DNA of 64,000 nt, from NCBI RefSeq assembly GCF_001428365.1, contig NZ_LMSH01000002.1:306795-370794 (forward strand), written 5' to 3'. Under the pieces are notes generated by a model, which was given only the letters and a program-made list of their open reading frames with translations, ran no database searches and had not been told where the DNA came from. This DNA comes from Arthrobacter sp. Soil763 (GTDB lineage Bacteria > Actinomycetota > Actinomycetes > Actinomycetales > Micrococcaceae). Below, piece by piece: positions 25,702 to 33,247 of this stretch. Position 1 is the stretch's first letter; each line of letters opens with the position of its first letter. The position numbers were made by a program, and so were the translations under genes.

Positions 25702-25731
25702 TTTCACATTGGCACCACGAACCCCTAGAGT
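25702..25731 (+). promoter_or_regulatory. Sigma-70-type promoter before the small HTH gene
   Basis: TTTCAC (25702-25707), 18 bases, TAGAGT (25726-25731), giving a 5' leader of roughly 90 bases before 25826. Nothing else recognisable lies in this leader. Confidence 0.5.
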
Positions 25732-25825
25732 ATCTAGCACATGGTTGTTTGATGGCTCAGCATCGGCACACCGCCATGTCGTTCAGACGGGGCAGCCGTT
25801 CGCTTGAGCAAAAGGAATAAGGGAA

Positions 25826-26038
25826 ATGTCTTCGGAGGCCAACTTCTCCAATGCCCGCTTTCTCACCGTGGCCGAGGTCGCGGAGGTCATGCGGGTATCC
25901 AAAATGACCGTGTACCGCCTCGTGCACTCCGGCGAAATGCCGGCGGTGCGCTTTGGCCGTTCCTACCGGGTGCCGGAAAGCGCCGTCGAACAGTACCTCA
26001 AGGGTGCCGTGGTGGACCGACGGACCGGCACAGCCTGA
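25826..26038 (+). CDS. Small helix-turn-helix (MerR/excisionase-type) DNA-binding protein
   Basis: A 70-residue protein that is almost entirely one MerR-like/excisionase HTH (RFLTVAEVAEVMRVSKMTVYRL), ending with the wing VRFGRSYRVPESAVEQYL. Single-domain proteins of this type, related to BldC, are widely conserved in Actinobacteria as chromosomal regulators, so excisionase activity is not implied. A purine-rich stretch (AAGGAATAAGGGAA) precedes the ATG. Confidence 0.8.
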   Translation: MSSEANFSNARFLTVAEVAEVMRVSKMTVYRLVHSGEMPAVRFGRSYRVPESAVEQYLKGAVVDRRTGTA

Positions 26039-26244
26039 GATTCCGCAGGGTCCACCGGACTCCTGCTGGTCCGGGGTTCGGGTCGAGATCCGGGCCCGCG
26101 GTCGTGGTGTGCCCCGGATAGGCGGTACCCTGTTAAGGAACGTTTTACGTCATTGTAAGAACCTGTCAGTTGTTCAGTCTGCTGCTTTAGCCCGCGGACC
26201 CTTCCCAACGGGCAGGTACTGCATCTAGCCGGTAAGGAACTTTC

Positions 26245-26343
26245 GTGGGTTCAGTTATTAAGAAGCGTCGCAAGCGTATGGCCAAGAAGAAGCACCGCAA
26301 GCTGCTTCGCAAGACGCGCCACCAGCGTCGCAACAAGAAGTAG
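26245..26343 (+). CDS. Small ribosomal subunit protein bS22 (AURKAIP1/COX24 domain)
   Basis: A 32-residue, extremely basic peptide: MGSVIKKRRKRMAKKKH at its N-terminus and RRNKK at its end. It closely follows the bS22 protein described on mycobacterial 30S subunits. GTG at 26245 has AAGGA six bases upstream, and a strong T-tailed terminator follows. High expression is likely, consistent with its own transcription unit. Confidence 0.88.
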   Translation: MGSVIKKRRKRMAKKKHRKLLRKTRHQRRNKK

Positions 26344-26361
26344 AGATACTTCGAAAACGTC

Positions 26362-26398
26362 AATGCCCGTTGCCTTCCGGCGGCGGGCATTTTCTTTT
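26362..26398 (+). terminator. Rho-independent terminator of the bS22 gene
   Basis: AATGCCCG (26362-26369) pairs with CGGGCATT (26384-26391), with further inner pairing, followed by TTTCTTTT. Confidence 0.88.
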
Positions 26399-26400
26399 GG

Positions 26401-26540
26401 GCGGGGGTTCCGGACGGGCGCGGGGGTTTCGGACCGGCGCGCCCCGGGCCCGGGTTGCGGCCGTCCGAAACCGCCGCGGAAATCCGGAACGGGGGCACAA
26501 GCCCGAAACCGCTGCGGAAATCCGGAACGCGGCGGGAAAC
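26401..26540. repeat. Short direct and inverted repeats in a GC-rich intergenic segment
   Basis: The unit CCGAAACCGCyGCGGAAATC, continuing CGGAACG, occurs at 26465-26491 and 26503-26529 (period 38, one difference). Earlier GGTTTCGGAC is inverted relative to GTCCGAAACC. No gene is supported here. Confidence 0.6.
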
Positions 26541-27359
26541 CTAGAGCGAGGGGCCGCGGAAGCGCGCGAAACCGCGCCAGAGTCCGTAGACCGCGCCGCC
26601 CACGGTCGCGGCCTTGAGCCCCAGGGTCGCCGCCCGGCGGCCGGAGCGGAAATCGTAGACCGGCCAGTTGTGCTCGCGGGCGTGGCGGCGCAGCCGGGCA
26701 TCCGGGTTGATAGCCACCGGGTGCCCCACCATGCTCAACAGCGGGATGTCGTTGTGCGAGTCGCTGTAGGCCCAGCAGCGGTTCAGGTCCAGGCCTTCGT
26801 CCTCGGCCACCTTCGCGACGGCGACCGCCTTGGCCGGGCCGTGCAGGATCTCGCCCACCAGCCGGCCGGTGTAGGAGCCGTCATGGATTTCCCCGACCGT
26901 GCCGAGGGCGCCGGTGAGGCCCAGTCGGGAGGAGATGACTGTCGCCACTTCGATGGGCGTAGCGGTGACCAGCCAGACCCGGCGGCCCACCCGCAGATGC
27001 TGCTCGGCCAGGGCCTTGGCGCCGGGCCAGATCCGGGACTCGATCATCTCGTCGTAGACTTCCTCGCCCAGGGCTTCGATGTCCTCGACGGTGAAACCCG
27101 AGGCCAGGCTCAGGGCGGTGTCACGGACCGCGTGGACGTCGTCGATGTTCTCCCCGCGGAAAACGAACATCAGTTGCTTCCAGGCGAAACCGGCCGCCTG
27201 GGGAATCGTGAAGGCGCCGCGCTGGTACATCTTGCGTGCCACGTGGAAGAGGCTGGCGCCCCGCATGAGGGTGTTGTCGACGTCGAAGAAGGCGGCCTCA
27301 CCGGGCTGCGGTGACGCAACGGGCCGCGTGGCCACAGCGACGATCTTCTCCTCGGGCAT
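26541..27359 (-). CDS. HAD-IB family hydrolase (SerB-like phosphatase)
   Basis: A 272-residue protein. HAD motif I is AFFDVDNTLM, motif II is VTATP (about 150) and motif IV is YSDSHNDIPLL (about 205). It belongs to the HAD-IB group, which includes phosphoserine phosphatase and actinobacterial phospholipid-pathway phosphatases; the substrate is uncertain. The C-terminal 40 residues contain a weakly hydrophobic stretch that could associate with membrane. TAGACT lies six bases before the ATG, so the gene is probably leaderless. Confidence 0.85.
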   Translation of the reverse strand: MPEEKIVAVATRPVASPQPGEAAFFDVDNTLMRGASLFHVARKMYQRGAFTIPQAAGFAWKQLMFVFRGENIDDVHAVRDTALSLASGFTVEDIEALGEEVYDEMIESRIWPGAKALAEQHLRVGRRVWLVTATPIEVATVISSRLGLTGALGTVGEIHDGSYTGRLVGEILHGPAKAVAVAKVAEDEGLDLNRCWAYSDSHNDIPLLSMVGHPVAINPDARLRRHAREHNWPVYDFRSGRRAATLGLKAATVGGAVYGLWRGFARFRGPSL

Positions 27360-27365
27360 GCCTCG

Positions 27366-27371
27366 AGTCTA
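27366..27371 (-). promoter_or_regulatory. -10 of a leaderless promoter (HAD hydrolase)
   Basis: TAGACT on the minus strand with a six-base gap to the ATG at 27359. Confidence 0.6.
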
Positions 27372-27510
27372 GTCAATATGCGGGGTTCTCCGCGCAGGCG
27401 GGCCCCGCCGCACCGCGGACCGGCGCAGCGGAGCGGGCCCGCGGCCGCAGCCGCCCGGCGGCAATGCCCCGCGGCAATGTCCCGCGTCGACGCCGGGCCC
27501 GGCGCGGGGC

Positions 27511-27516
27511 TACCGT
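27511..27516 (+). promoter_or_regulatory. -10 of a leaderless promoter (glutaredoxin-like gene)
   Basis: TACCGT with a six-base gap (GGAGGC) to the ATG at 27523. The GGAGG abuts the start and is too close to serve as a ribosome binding site. Confidence 0.55.
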
Positions 27517-27522
27517 GGAGGC

Positions 27523-27795
27523 ATGGCCACACCCGCCCACGCCCCCGACGTCGTCCTGATCACCAAATCAAACTGCCACCTGTGCGCCGACGCGCGCGAC
27601 GCCGTCGGCCGGGTGACGGCAGCGCTGGGTCTGGGCTGGACCGAGCGGTCCATTGACGACGACGCCGCCCTGCGCGAGCGGTACGCCGAAGAAATCCCGG
27701 TGGTGCTGGTGGACGGCGTGCAGCGCGATTTTTGGCGCGTCGACGAGGCTCGGCTGGACCGGCTCCTGCGGCGTGCGCTGGACCGGCCCGCCTGA
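27523..27795 (+). CDS. Glutaredoxin-like (DUF836) protein
   Basis: A 90-residue thioredoxin-fold protein with a CxxC at C18-C21 (NCHLCADA) and the cis-proline region EIPVVLVDG. It probably acts in thiol-disulfide exchange. It lies directly upstream of the redox-sensing repressor rex, but rex has its own -10, so cotranscription is not certain. Confidence 0.85.
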   Translation: MATPAHAPDVVLITKSNCHLCADARDAVGRVTAALGLGWTERSIDDDAALRERYAEEIPVVLVDGVQRDFWRVDEARLDRLLRRALDRPA

Positions 27796-27888
27796 GCCCT
27801 GCCCCCGAAGAAGCGCCGCGGGTTGCTTTGTGGCCCGAACAGCGGGGGCTCTAGAGTGGACTCACAACGCGACGCAATGGAGCAGATA

Positions 27889-28584
27889 GTGACTTCGCTG
27901 GATTCCCCACCCGGTGCCCTGCCCGGAGGAGCCGGACCTGCCGCCAAGCAGATCCCGCCCGCGGCCGTGGCCCGGCTGACGCTCTATTTGCGCGCCCTGA
28001 CCACCCTGCTGGCCGAGGGAGTGGACCGGGTGTCCTCCGAGTCGCTGGCGGAAGCCTCGGGCGTCAGCTCCTCCACCCTGCGCAAGGACCTCTCCTATGT
28101 GGGGTCCTACGGGACCCGCGGCGTGGGCTACGACGTCCAGTATCTGAACCGCCACATTGCCGCCGCGCTGGGCCTCACCCGCGACTGGAAGGTCGCGATC
28201 GTCGGTGCCGGCAACCTCGGCAAAGCACTGGCCCGGTACGGCGGTTTCGAGTCGCGCGGCTTCGACATCGTGGCCATCCTCGACGCCGACCAGATGGTGG
28301 TGGGGACCGAGGTCGGCTGGCTCCGAGTGAGCGACGCCGCCGATCTCGAGTCCGTGCTCCACCGCACCGGGGCGAACATGGTGGTCCTGGCCCTGCCCGC
28401 GGCCGTGGCCCAGGACGTCTGTGACCGGGTGGTCGGGGCGGGCGTGCGCAGCATCCTGAGTTTCGCCCCTGTCATGCTGCAGGTCCCTCCCGGGGTCAAC
28501 CTGCGGAAGGTGGACATGGCCACGGAGCTGCAGATTCTGGCCTACCACGCGCAAAGGGCGCAGGATCCGGAAGACGCCGACTGA
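27889..28584 (+). CDS. rex: Redox-sensing transcriptional repressor Rex
   Basis: A 231-residue protein. The winged-helix DNA-binding domain (about 25-95, SSTLRKDLSYVGSYGTRGVGY) is followed by a Rossmann NAD(H)-binding domain (VAIVGAGNLGKALARY) and the C-terminal domain-swap helix. Rex releases its operators when NADH rises. GTG at 27889 is preferred because GGAG lies six bases upstream; an in-frame ATG at 27877 has no ribosome binding site. TAGAGT (27852-27857) is a likely -10. I saw no clear Rex operator in this window. Confidence 0.93.
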   Translation: MTSLDSPPGALPGGAGPAAKQIPPAAVARLTLYLRALTTLLAEGVDRVSSESLAEASGVSSSTLRKDLSYVGSYGTRGVGYDVQYLNRHIAAALGLTRDWKVAIVGAGNLGKALARYGGFESRGFDIVAILDADQMVVGTEVGWLRVSDAADLESVLHRTGANMVVLALPAAVAQDVCDRVVGAGVRSILSFAPVMLQVPPGVNLRKVDMATELQILAYHAQRAQDPEDAD

Positions 28585-28626
28585 CCGGTGTCCTGCGGTT
28601 CCTGCGCCCTTGGCGCGGACCTGCGG

Positions 28627-29487
28627 TTAGCGCCCGTAAGGGCCCTGCGCGTAGGGGTTGGAGAACGGCTGCTGCTTGCTGAAGTACGGCGAAACGGTCG
28701 GCAGGTAGAGAATCACGATGCCGGCGACGCCCATCAGGATCACCACGATCTGCAGGATGCCGGTGAGCGCGCCGAAGGCGAAGGAGCCCCCGAACAGGCC
28801 AAACAGCGACAGCGCGGCGAAAACGGTTCCCAGGATCCGGGCCCAGTTCTTGCCCTTGCGGACAGGGAAGGCAACCAGCGCGTACAGCCCGAAGGAGATC
28901 AATCCGGCGATGATCCCGCTGATGGGGATGATGGCCTGCATGGCGCTGAGTTCCTCGGAGGAGAGGCTCTGTCCCTGCTGCGCGGCGGCTTCCTGCATGG
29001 CCGACTCGAAGTACTCCGCTCCGGTGAAGGCGACCACCAGGCTGCTGATCAGCGAGAGGATGCCGGCGCCAAGGATGAGCCAGAAGGCGAGGTCAAGCTG
29101 CGCGGGCCGGGTTCCGGCGCCTCCGGTCGGCAGCTCCGACGGGTAGGCGCCGTACGGGGACTGCCCGTAGGGGGACTGTCCATAGGGGCTCTGGCCGTAC
29201 TGGCCCGGGGCCTGCCCGTAGGCCGGCGGCTGCTGGCCGTACTGCGGCTGGCCGTAGCCGGGCGCGTTCTGGCCGTACTGCGGCGCGTTCTGCCCGTAGG
29301 CCGGCGGCTGCTGACCGTACTGGGGCGCGTTCTGGCCGTAGCCGGGGGCCTGCTGGCCATAGTGGGGGGCGCTCTGGCCGTACTCCGGAGCGTTCTGGCC
29401 GTAGCCAGACGCCTGCTGGCCGTACTGCGGTGCCTTGCCCGACTCGGGTCCGTCCGGGTTGGAGGGCTCGACTGGCGGGTTACTCAT
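28627..29487 (-). CDS. Membrane protein with YGQ-repeat disordered N-terminus
   Basis: A 286-residue protein. Residues about 20-125 are about fifteen imperfect repeats of YGQ with Pro, Asn, Ala and Gly (for example APQYGQQ, SPYGQ). The C-terminal 150 residues contain four predicted membrane helices resembling DUF4064-type proteins. The repeat region is aromatic, polar and disordered, the composition associated with condensate-forming segments. AAGGA lies five bases before the ATG at 29487. Function unknown. Confidence 0.75.
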   Translation of the reverse strand: MSNPPVEPSNPDGPESGKAPQYGQQASGYGQNAPEYGQSAPHYGQQAPGYGQNAPQYGQQPPAYGQNAPQYGQNAPGYGQPQYGQQPPAYGQAPGQYGQSPYGQSPYGQSPYGAYPSELPTGGAGTRPAQLDLAFWLILGAGILSLISSLVVAFTGAEYFESAMQEAAAQQGQSLSSEELSAMQAIIPISGIIAGLISFGLYALVAFPVRKGKNWARILGTVFAALSLFGLFGGSFAFGALTGILQIVVILMGVAGIVILYLPTVSPYFSKQQPFSNPYAQGPYGR

Positions 29488-29654
29488 GGCGGTCCTTTGC
29501 GTGTCGACGAAGGTTGGGACTGCCGGGACCAGTGTCAAGACCCTGCCCCCAGCGTGGTTGAGTCCACCGTACCCCCCAGCCGCGTCTCTGTGGGTCATTC
29601 CTTAGAGGTATTCTCGGCGGGGGTGCCGCCCCGTCGTTCGGCTTCCGCCCGCGG

Positions 29655-30191
29655 TCAGGCCCTGCCTTTAAAGGCGTCGAACCACTGCTGCGCCTTCGGC
29701 AGCCACATCAGGATCGTGGCGGCCAGGCTGATGGCGAAACCGGGCCAGCTGCCACCACCGGCGAGGCCCGTGCCCAGGACGGCAAGCAGCAGGCTGGCTG
29801 CCGTGACTGCCGTCAAGGCGAACCGTGCCCACTCCCAGCCTTCCTTCATTTTCATGGCCAGGGTCAGCTGGGCGCCGGCCAACGCCAGCGCCACCAGGAC
29901 CAGCAACAGGAGCAGGATGCCGGCCGGAGGCGAGACCGCAAACAGGACGAGGGTGCCGAAGAGGCCGATCACCGCGGCGAGGATTCCGAGCAGGCCGCCG
30001 ATGACCCAGACGTAGTACGAGATCCGCAGCTCTGTCGGCATGGCGGGAAGGGTGAAGAGCCCGGCGTAGCCGCCCACGGGCATCGCATCCCGGAAGGTCC
30101 GCGGGCGGTCGTCGGGAAGCCTGAACCGGAAGCCGCCGGCCGGTCGGGGGCGAGGTTGGTCAGGCTCGGGAACGTCGCCGGGATTGCTCAT
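29655..30191 (-). CDS. Four-helix membrane protein of unknown function
   Basis: A 178-residue protein. A Pro/Arg-rich cytoplasmic N-terminus (about 1-45) precedes four hydrophobic helices (about 58-80, 88-112, 120-140 and 145-162). I do not recognise the family. The topology resembles the C-terminal half of the neighbouring YGQ-repeat protein, so the two may be related membrane proteins. TAGAGT lies seven bases before the ATG at 30191 (leaderless type). Confidence 0.7.
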   Translation of the reverse strand: MSNPGDVPEPDQPRPRPAGGFRFRLPDDRPRTFRDAMPVGGYAGLFTLPAMPTELRISYYVWVIGGLLGILAAVIGLFGTLVLFAVSPPAGILLLLLVLVALALAGAQLTLAMKMKEGWEWARFALTAVTAASLLLAVLGTGLAGGGSWPGFAISLAATILMWLPKAQQWFDAFKGRA

Positions 30192-30198
30192 GAATTTC

Positions 30199-30204
30199 AC
30201 TCTA
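30199..30204 (-). promoter_or_regulatory. -10 of a leaderless promoter (four-helix membrane protein)
   Basis: TAGAGT on the minus strand, seven bases before the ATG at 30191. Confidence 0.6.
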
Positions 30205-30302
30205 GACCCGGCCCCGGGGCGTTTCCAGCAGCCTTCCCGGCGGTGCGGTCTCTCTGGGAGTCTGCTGGGAAAGGCCGCCCGGAGCCGCTGCCATTTAAAC
30301 GG

Positions 30303-30411
30303 CGCACCCCGCCCCTCCGGGGACGGATCCGGGGCGGATCCGTGGGAGGTGCGGGGTGCTGGGTGGCTTGGCCAGGTTAGCCGGCACGGGGATTTCCGGT
30401 GCCGGCTAACC
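30303..30411 (-). terminator. Two hairpins downstream of yceI
   Basis: GGTTAGCCGGCAC (30375-30387) pairs perfectly with 30399-30411. GCACCCCGC (30303-30311) pairs with GCGGGGTGC (30352-30360) around a region with two copies of CGGATCCG. Neither has a T-tract. They separate yceI from the next gene. Confidence 0.55.
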
Positions 30412-30434
30412 GGGCCGCCAGGTTCCGGAGGGAA

Positions 30435-30983
30435 CTAGGCGGCGGGGGCGATGAAGGCCAGTTCGAGGTTGATCGCAACCTTGTCGCTGACGAGCACGCC
30501 GCCGGCTTCGAGGACGGCGTTCCAGGTCAGGCCGAAGTCCTTGCGGCTGATGGTGGTCTCGGCGGTCAGGCCGGCGCGGGTGTTGCCGAAGGGGTCGACG
30601 GCCACGCCGTGGAGTTCGGTTTCCAGTGCCACCGGACGGGTGACGCCCTTGATGGTCAGGTCGCCCTGGAGTTCGTAGGCATCGCCCTTGGGGACGATGG
30701 CGCTGGAGACGAAGGAGATTTCCGGGAACTTCTCGACGTCGAAGAAGTCCTCACCGCGGACGTGGCCGTCGCGGTTGGCATCCCCGGAATCGAAGCTGGC
30801 GGTCTTGATGGTGGCGTTGACCTTGGAGCTGGCGACGTCCTCGGCGAGGTTGAGGGTGGCGTCGGCCTCCTTGAACTGGCCGCGGACCTTGCTGATGCCG
30901 GCGTGCCGGACGGTGAAGCCGATCTCGCTGTGCGAGTTGTCCAGGGTCCAGGTGCCGGGGGTGACGTTGGTGGGAAGTGCCAT
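30435..30983 (-). CDS. YceI-family lipocalin-like protein
   Basis: A 182-residue YceI-family beta-barrel protein (GTWTLDNSHSEIGFTVRHAGISKVRGQF at the start, split here by GTWTLDNSHSEIGF and RHAGISKVRGQF). Relatives bind isoprenoids or amphiphilic molecules. Unlike E. coli YceI it has no signal peptide, so it is cytoplasmic. ATG at 30983 has AAGGAG seven bases upstream. A MarR-like inverted repeat lies downstream of a TATACT -10, which suggests repression. Confidence 0.9.
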   Translation of the reverse strand: MALPTNVTPGTWTLDNSHSEIGFTVRHAGISKVRGQFKEADATLNLAEDVASSKVNATIKTASFDSGDANRDGHVRGEDFFDVEKFPEISFVSSAIVPKGDAYELQGDLTIKGVTRPVALETELHGVAVDPFGNTRAGLTAETTISRKDFGLTWNAVLEAGGVLVSDKVAINLELAFIAPAA

Positions 30984-31048
30984 GGTGGTTCTCCTTGAGT
31001 CGGGTGGGTCGTGCTGTTGTCGTCTGATCGTAGGTTGACGCTTCATTT

Positions 31049-31082
31049 GTTGAAGTCTCAACTAACTGCTGCATCCAGTATA
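31049..31082 (-). promoter_or_regulatory. yceI promoter with MarR-like inverted repeat
   Basis: The minus strand has TATACT (31077-31082) and, downstream, GTTGA-GACT-TCAAC (31049-31062), a 5-bp perfect inverted repeat of the kind bound by MarR-family repressors. No marR gene is adjacent in this window. Confidence 0.5.
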
Positions 31083-31196
31083 AACATGCGTTTGCATCTT
31101 TTATTCCACCCGCGGGGAACATTTCTCAAAAACTTTCAGTTCTACCTGTCGTAGAAGATTTCGTCATTGCCCCTGCCCTTTGAGAAACTGGTACAC

Positions 31197-31862
31197 ATGC
31201 CCCAAGCCACTGTCCATTTGCTCCGCCACGGCGAGGTCCATAACCCCGAGGGCGTCCTGTACGGCAGGCTGCCGGAGTTCCACCTCTCCGAACTCGGCCG
31301 GCAGATGGCCCTGACGCTCGCCGACCACTTCAGCGAACGCGCCGCGCAGGGTGCGAAAATCGTGCACCTCGCCGCCTCCCCGCTGACCCGGGCGCAGGAA
31401 ACGGCGCTGCCCATCTCGCGGGCCCTGAACCTCGAGATCGAGACCGAGGAACGGATCATCGAGGCCGAAAACTACTTCGAGGGCCTTCAGGTCTCCAAGG
31501 CCGAACTGCTCCGGCCCCGGCACTGGCCGATGCTGCGCAACCCGCTGCGCCCCTCCTGGGGTGAGCCGTACAAGCAGCAGGCCAGCCGGGTGGCTGCCGC
31601 CGTGCAGGACGCACGGTCGCGGGCCATCGAACTCGGCGGCGACGGCGCGGAGGCGATTCTGGTCAGCCACCAGCTGCCGATCTGGGCCACCCGGCTCAGC
31701 GCCGAAGGCAAGCCGCTCTGGCACGACCCGCGCAAGCGTGAATGCACCCTGACCTCCGTCACCTCGCTGGTGTTTGACGACGCCGGAACGCTGCTGCGCG
31801 TGGACTACAGCGAGCCTGCCGCCGCCCTGTTGCCCGGCGCGTCGAACACTCCGGGGGCCTGA
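31197..31862 (+). CDS. Histidine phosphatase (phosphoglycerate mutase-like) protein
   Basis: A 221-residue protein with the RHG signature near the N-terminus (VHLLRHGEVHNPEG) and the second catalytic His region AILVSHQLPI (about 155-165). It is the first gene of a five-gene cytochrome c maturation operon. The same position is held by a phosphoglycerate-mutase-like gene in mycobacteria (gpm2-tlpA-ccdA-resB-ccsA order). Substrate unknown. ATG at 31197 is preferred over a TTG at 31167; no strong ribosome binding site precedes either. Confidence 0.85.
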   Translation: MPQATVHLLRHGEVHNPEGVLYGRLPEFHLSELGRQMALTLADHFSERAAQGAKIVHLAASPLTRAQETALPISRALNLEIETEERIIEAENYFEGLQVSKAELLRPRHWPMLRNPLRPSWGEPYKQQASRVAAAVQDARSRAIELGGDGAEAILVSHQLPIWATRLSAEGKPLWHDPRKRECTLTSVTSLVFDDAGTLLRVDYSEPAAALLPGASNTPGA

Positions 31863-31864
31863 GC

Positions 31865-32476
31865 ATGTCCATCCGCAATCCACGGCCCACCCGCCGCAAC
31901 GTCCTGGGCGCCGGAGGCGCGGCGCTGGCCGCCGTCTTCGGACTCGCCGGCTGCGCGCAGGAGGATGACCTCGCCAAGCAGGCCAGGGCGGGGGACAACA
32001 AGAATTACGTCGCGGGCGACGGCTCGGTGACCGAATTCGCCGCTGCCGACCGGAAGAAGCCGGTCGAGCTCAAGGGGACGCTCTTCGACGGGACCACGGT
32101 TACGGCGTCGCAGTTCCAGGGCAAGGTCACGGTACTCAACTTCTGGTTCGCGGCCTGCGCGCCGTGCCGGGTGGAGGCGCCCTCGCTGGAGGCGCTGCAC
32201 CAGGAATTCAAGAGCCAGGGCGTGCAGTTCTTCGGCGTCAACCTGCGCGATGAAAAGGCGACGGCGGACGCGTTCGACAAGACGTTCAACCTGACCTACC
32301 CGAGCTTCAACGACAAGGACGGTGCGGTGCTCCTGGCCGTCTCCGGGCTGGTCCCGCCCGGCGCGGTGCCCACCACCCTGGTGCTGGACAAGCAGGGCCG
32401 CGTTGCCTCGCGCGTGCTCGGCGAAATCCAGAAGGGCACCCTTAAGTCCCTCATTGCCGCCGCCGTGGCCGAGTAG
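31865..32476 (+). CDS. TlpA/ResA-like thiol-disulfide oxidoreductase lipoprotein
   Basis: A 203-residue protein. The N-terminus combines a twin-arginine (TRRNVLG) with a lipobox LAGC (Cys30), so it is an exported, membrane-anchored lipoprotein. The thioredoxin fold has an active site CAPC (C98-C101). It is predicted to reduce apocytochrome c haem-binding cysteines, using electrons from CcdA encoded next. ATG begins two bases after the preceding stop. Confidence 0.92.
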   Translation: MSIRNPRPTRRNVLGAGGAALAAVFGLAGCAQEDDLAKQARAGDNKNYVAGDGSVTEFAAADRKKPVELKGTLFDGTTVTASQFQGKVTVLNFWFAACAPCRVEAPSLEALHQEFKSQGVQFFGVNLRDEKATADAFDKTFNLTYPSFNDKDGAVLLAVSGLVPPGAVPTTLVLDKQGRVASRVLGEIQKGTLKSLIAAAVAE

Positions 32477-32491
32477 CGGCCAGGTGACCCC

Positions 32492-33247
32492 GTGAACAGC
32501 CCCTTCGCCGAAGCCATCCTCAGCGGTTCGCTGCTGCTGGCCATCCCGGTGGCCCTGCTGGCAGGCCTCGTGTCGTTCCTCTCGCCCTGCGTGCTGCCGC
32601 TGGTACCCGGCTACCTCGGCTACGTCACGGGCCTGACCGGCGTCGACCTGCAGAAGCAGAAGCGCGGCCGCATGCTGGCCGGTATCGGGCTGTTCGTCCT
32701 GGGCTTCTCGGTGATCTTCGTCCTCCTCGGCGGGGCCTTCGGCCAGCTCGGCACCCTGATCACCGGGACGCAGAACGCCTGGATCACGCAGCTGCTCGGT
32801 GCGCTGGTGATCGTGATGGGCGTGGTCTTTCTGGGAGGCTTCTCCTGGCTGCAACGGGACGCGAAGATCCACGCGAAGCCCCCGGCCGGACTGTGGGGCG
32901 CGCCGCTGCTGGGCGTGACCTTCGGCCTGGGCTGGGCGCCCTGCATCGGCCCGACCTATTCCGCCGTCCAGCTGCTCAGCCTCTCCGGCGGATCGTCGGC
33001 GGCCAAGGGCGCCCTCCTGGCGTTCGTCTACAGCCTGGGCCTGGGCATTCCGTTCCTGCTGATCGCACTCGCCGTGCGCCGCGGCGTCGGCGTGCTGTCC
33101 TTCTTCCGTAAACACCGGGTGGCCATCCAGCGCACTGGCGGCGGCATCCTGATCGTGCTGGGCATCCTGATGGCCAGCGGTGTCTGGGGTGCCTGGGTCT
33201 CCGGTCTGCAGTACTGGTTCCAAACCGATGTGAAACTGCCAATCTGA
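32492..33247 (+). CDS. ccdA: Cytochrome c biogenesis protein CcdA
   Basis: A 251-residue membrane protein with six helices. Conserved Cys residues are seen in FLSPCVLPLVPGYLGY and GWAPCIGPTYSA. It carries reducing equivalents across the membrane to the TlpA-like lipoprotein. GTG at 32492 follows the previous gene by 15 bases, and its stop overlaps the resB start by one base (TGATG). Confidence 0.92.
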   Translation: MNSPFAEAILSGSLLLAIPVALLAGLVSFLSPCVLPLVPGYLGYVTGLTGVDLQKQKRGRMLAGIGLFVLGFSVIFVLLGGAFGQLGTLITGTQNAWITQLLGALVIVMGVVFLGGFSWLQRDAKIHAKPPAGLWGAPLLGVTFGLGWAPCIGPTYSAVQLLSLSGGSSAAKGALLAFVYSLGLGIPFLLIALAVRRGVGVLSFFRKHRVAIQRTGGGILIVLGILMASGVWGAWVSGLQYWFQTDVKLPI

